This document shows, one piece after another, positions 11,881-11,897 of a DNA stretch of 11,897 nucleotides. The stretch covers positions 1 through 11,897 of the forward strand of contig DKXC01000057.1 in NCBI GenBank assembly GCA_002492045.1, given 5' to 3'. Both the position numbers and the translations under genes were made by a program. Numbering within the stretch: position 1 is the first letter of the stretch; each line of letters begins with the position of its first letter. The notes under the pieces were generated by a model that did not search any database, had not been told where the DNA came from, and saw only the letters and a program-made list of their open reading frames with translations. Source of the stretch: Micrococcaceae bacterium UBA7136 (GTDB taxonomy: Bacteria; Actinomycetota; Actinomycetes; Actinomycetales; Micrococcaceae).

Positions 11881-11897
11881 GAGGGAGGCGGCCAGCG

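Noticed and set aside
11740..11897. Open - strand frame running from the window edge to a TAA near 11740 (about 52 codons), as the tail of an upstream gene
   Set aside because: Other frames are open for similar lengths, no family pattern is seen in the translation, and a perfect TTGACA promoter and hairpin arms occupy the same bases. It remains a low-probability alternative.

Overview
The window looks like chromosomal DNA of a moderately GC-rich actinobacterium, probably from the Actinomycetaceae or a relative (moderate confidence). The grounds are the clpC, mutY, disA and radA neighbourhood, a short MutY without a C-terminal Nudix domain, DisA with its helix-hairpin-helix tail, and frequent leaderless-type gene starts. 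No tRNA, rRNA, CRISPR array or insertion sequence was seen.

Left part (1-2609, + strand). The 3' end of clpC closes with a strong intrinsic terminator. A more A/T-rich two-gene insert follows: an AbiEi-family antitoxin/regulator, then the wreck of its nucleotidyltransferase (AbiEii-type) partner, which keeps its first ~35 codons and its C-terminal half but has lost the catalytic core. The antitoxin promoter lies in a striking nested inverted repeat, and its -10 box sits six bases before the ATG. A second terminator ends this block.

Middle part (2626-7056). mutY (- strand) diverges from a gene for a membrane-anchored, Ser/Ala-rich surface protein. That gene ends in a terminator and is followed by disA (c-di-AMP synthase) and radA (recombination/repair ATPase). 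This is a genome-stability cluster: MutY removes A opposite 8-oxoG, DisA couples DNA structure to c-di-AMP, and RadA processes recombination intermediates.

Right part (7069-11897, all - strand). In transcription order this holds a structured leader, a DUF47/PhoU-like gene, a PiT-family permease-like gene, a polysaccharide pyruvyl transferase-like gene and a FUSC-family membrane protein. The PiT-like protein aligns by eye along its length with actinobacterial phosphate permeases, yet every Asn/Asp/His signature residue I can place has been replaced. Its DUF47 partner has also lost some expected acidic residues. The pair therefore looks like a diverged, possibly repurposed module.

A feature running through the window is a TANNNT hexamer 6 or 7 bases before the start codon of six genes (abiEi-like, mutY, the surface protein, disA, radA and FUSC). 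It suggests leaderless transcription as the common mode here, including an internal promoter between disA and radA. The most interesting items are the structured leader of the DUF47/PiT pair, the loss of signature residues in PiT, the nested operator of the antitoxin, and the core-deleted toxin.
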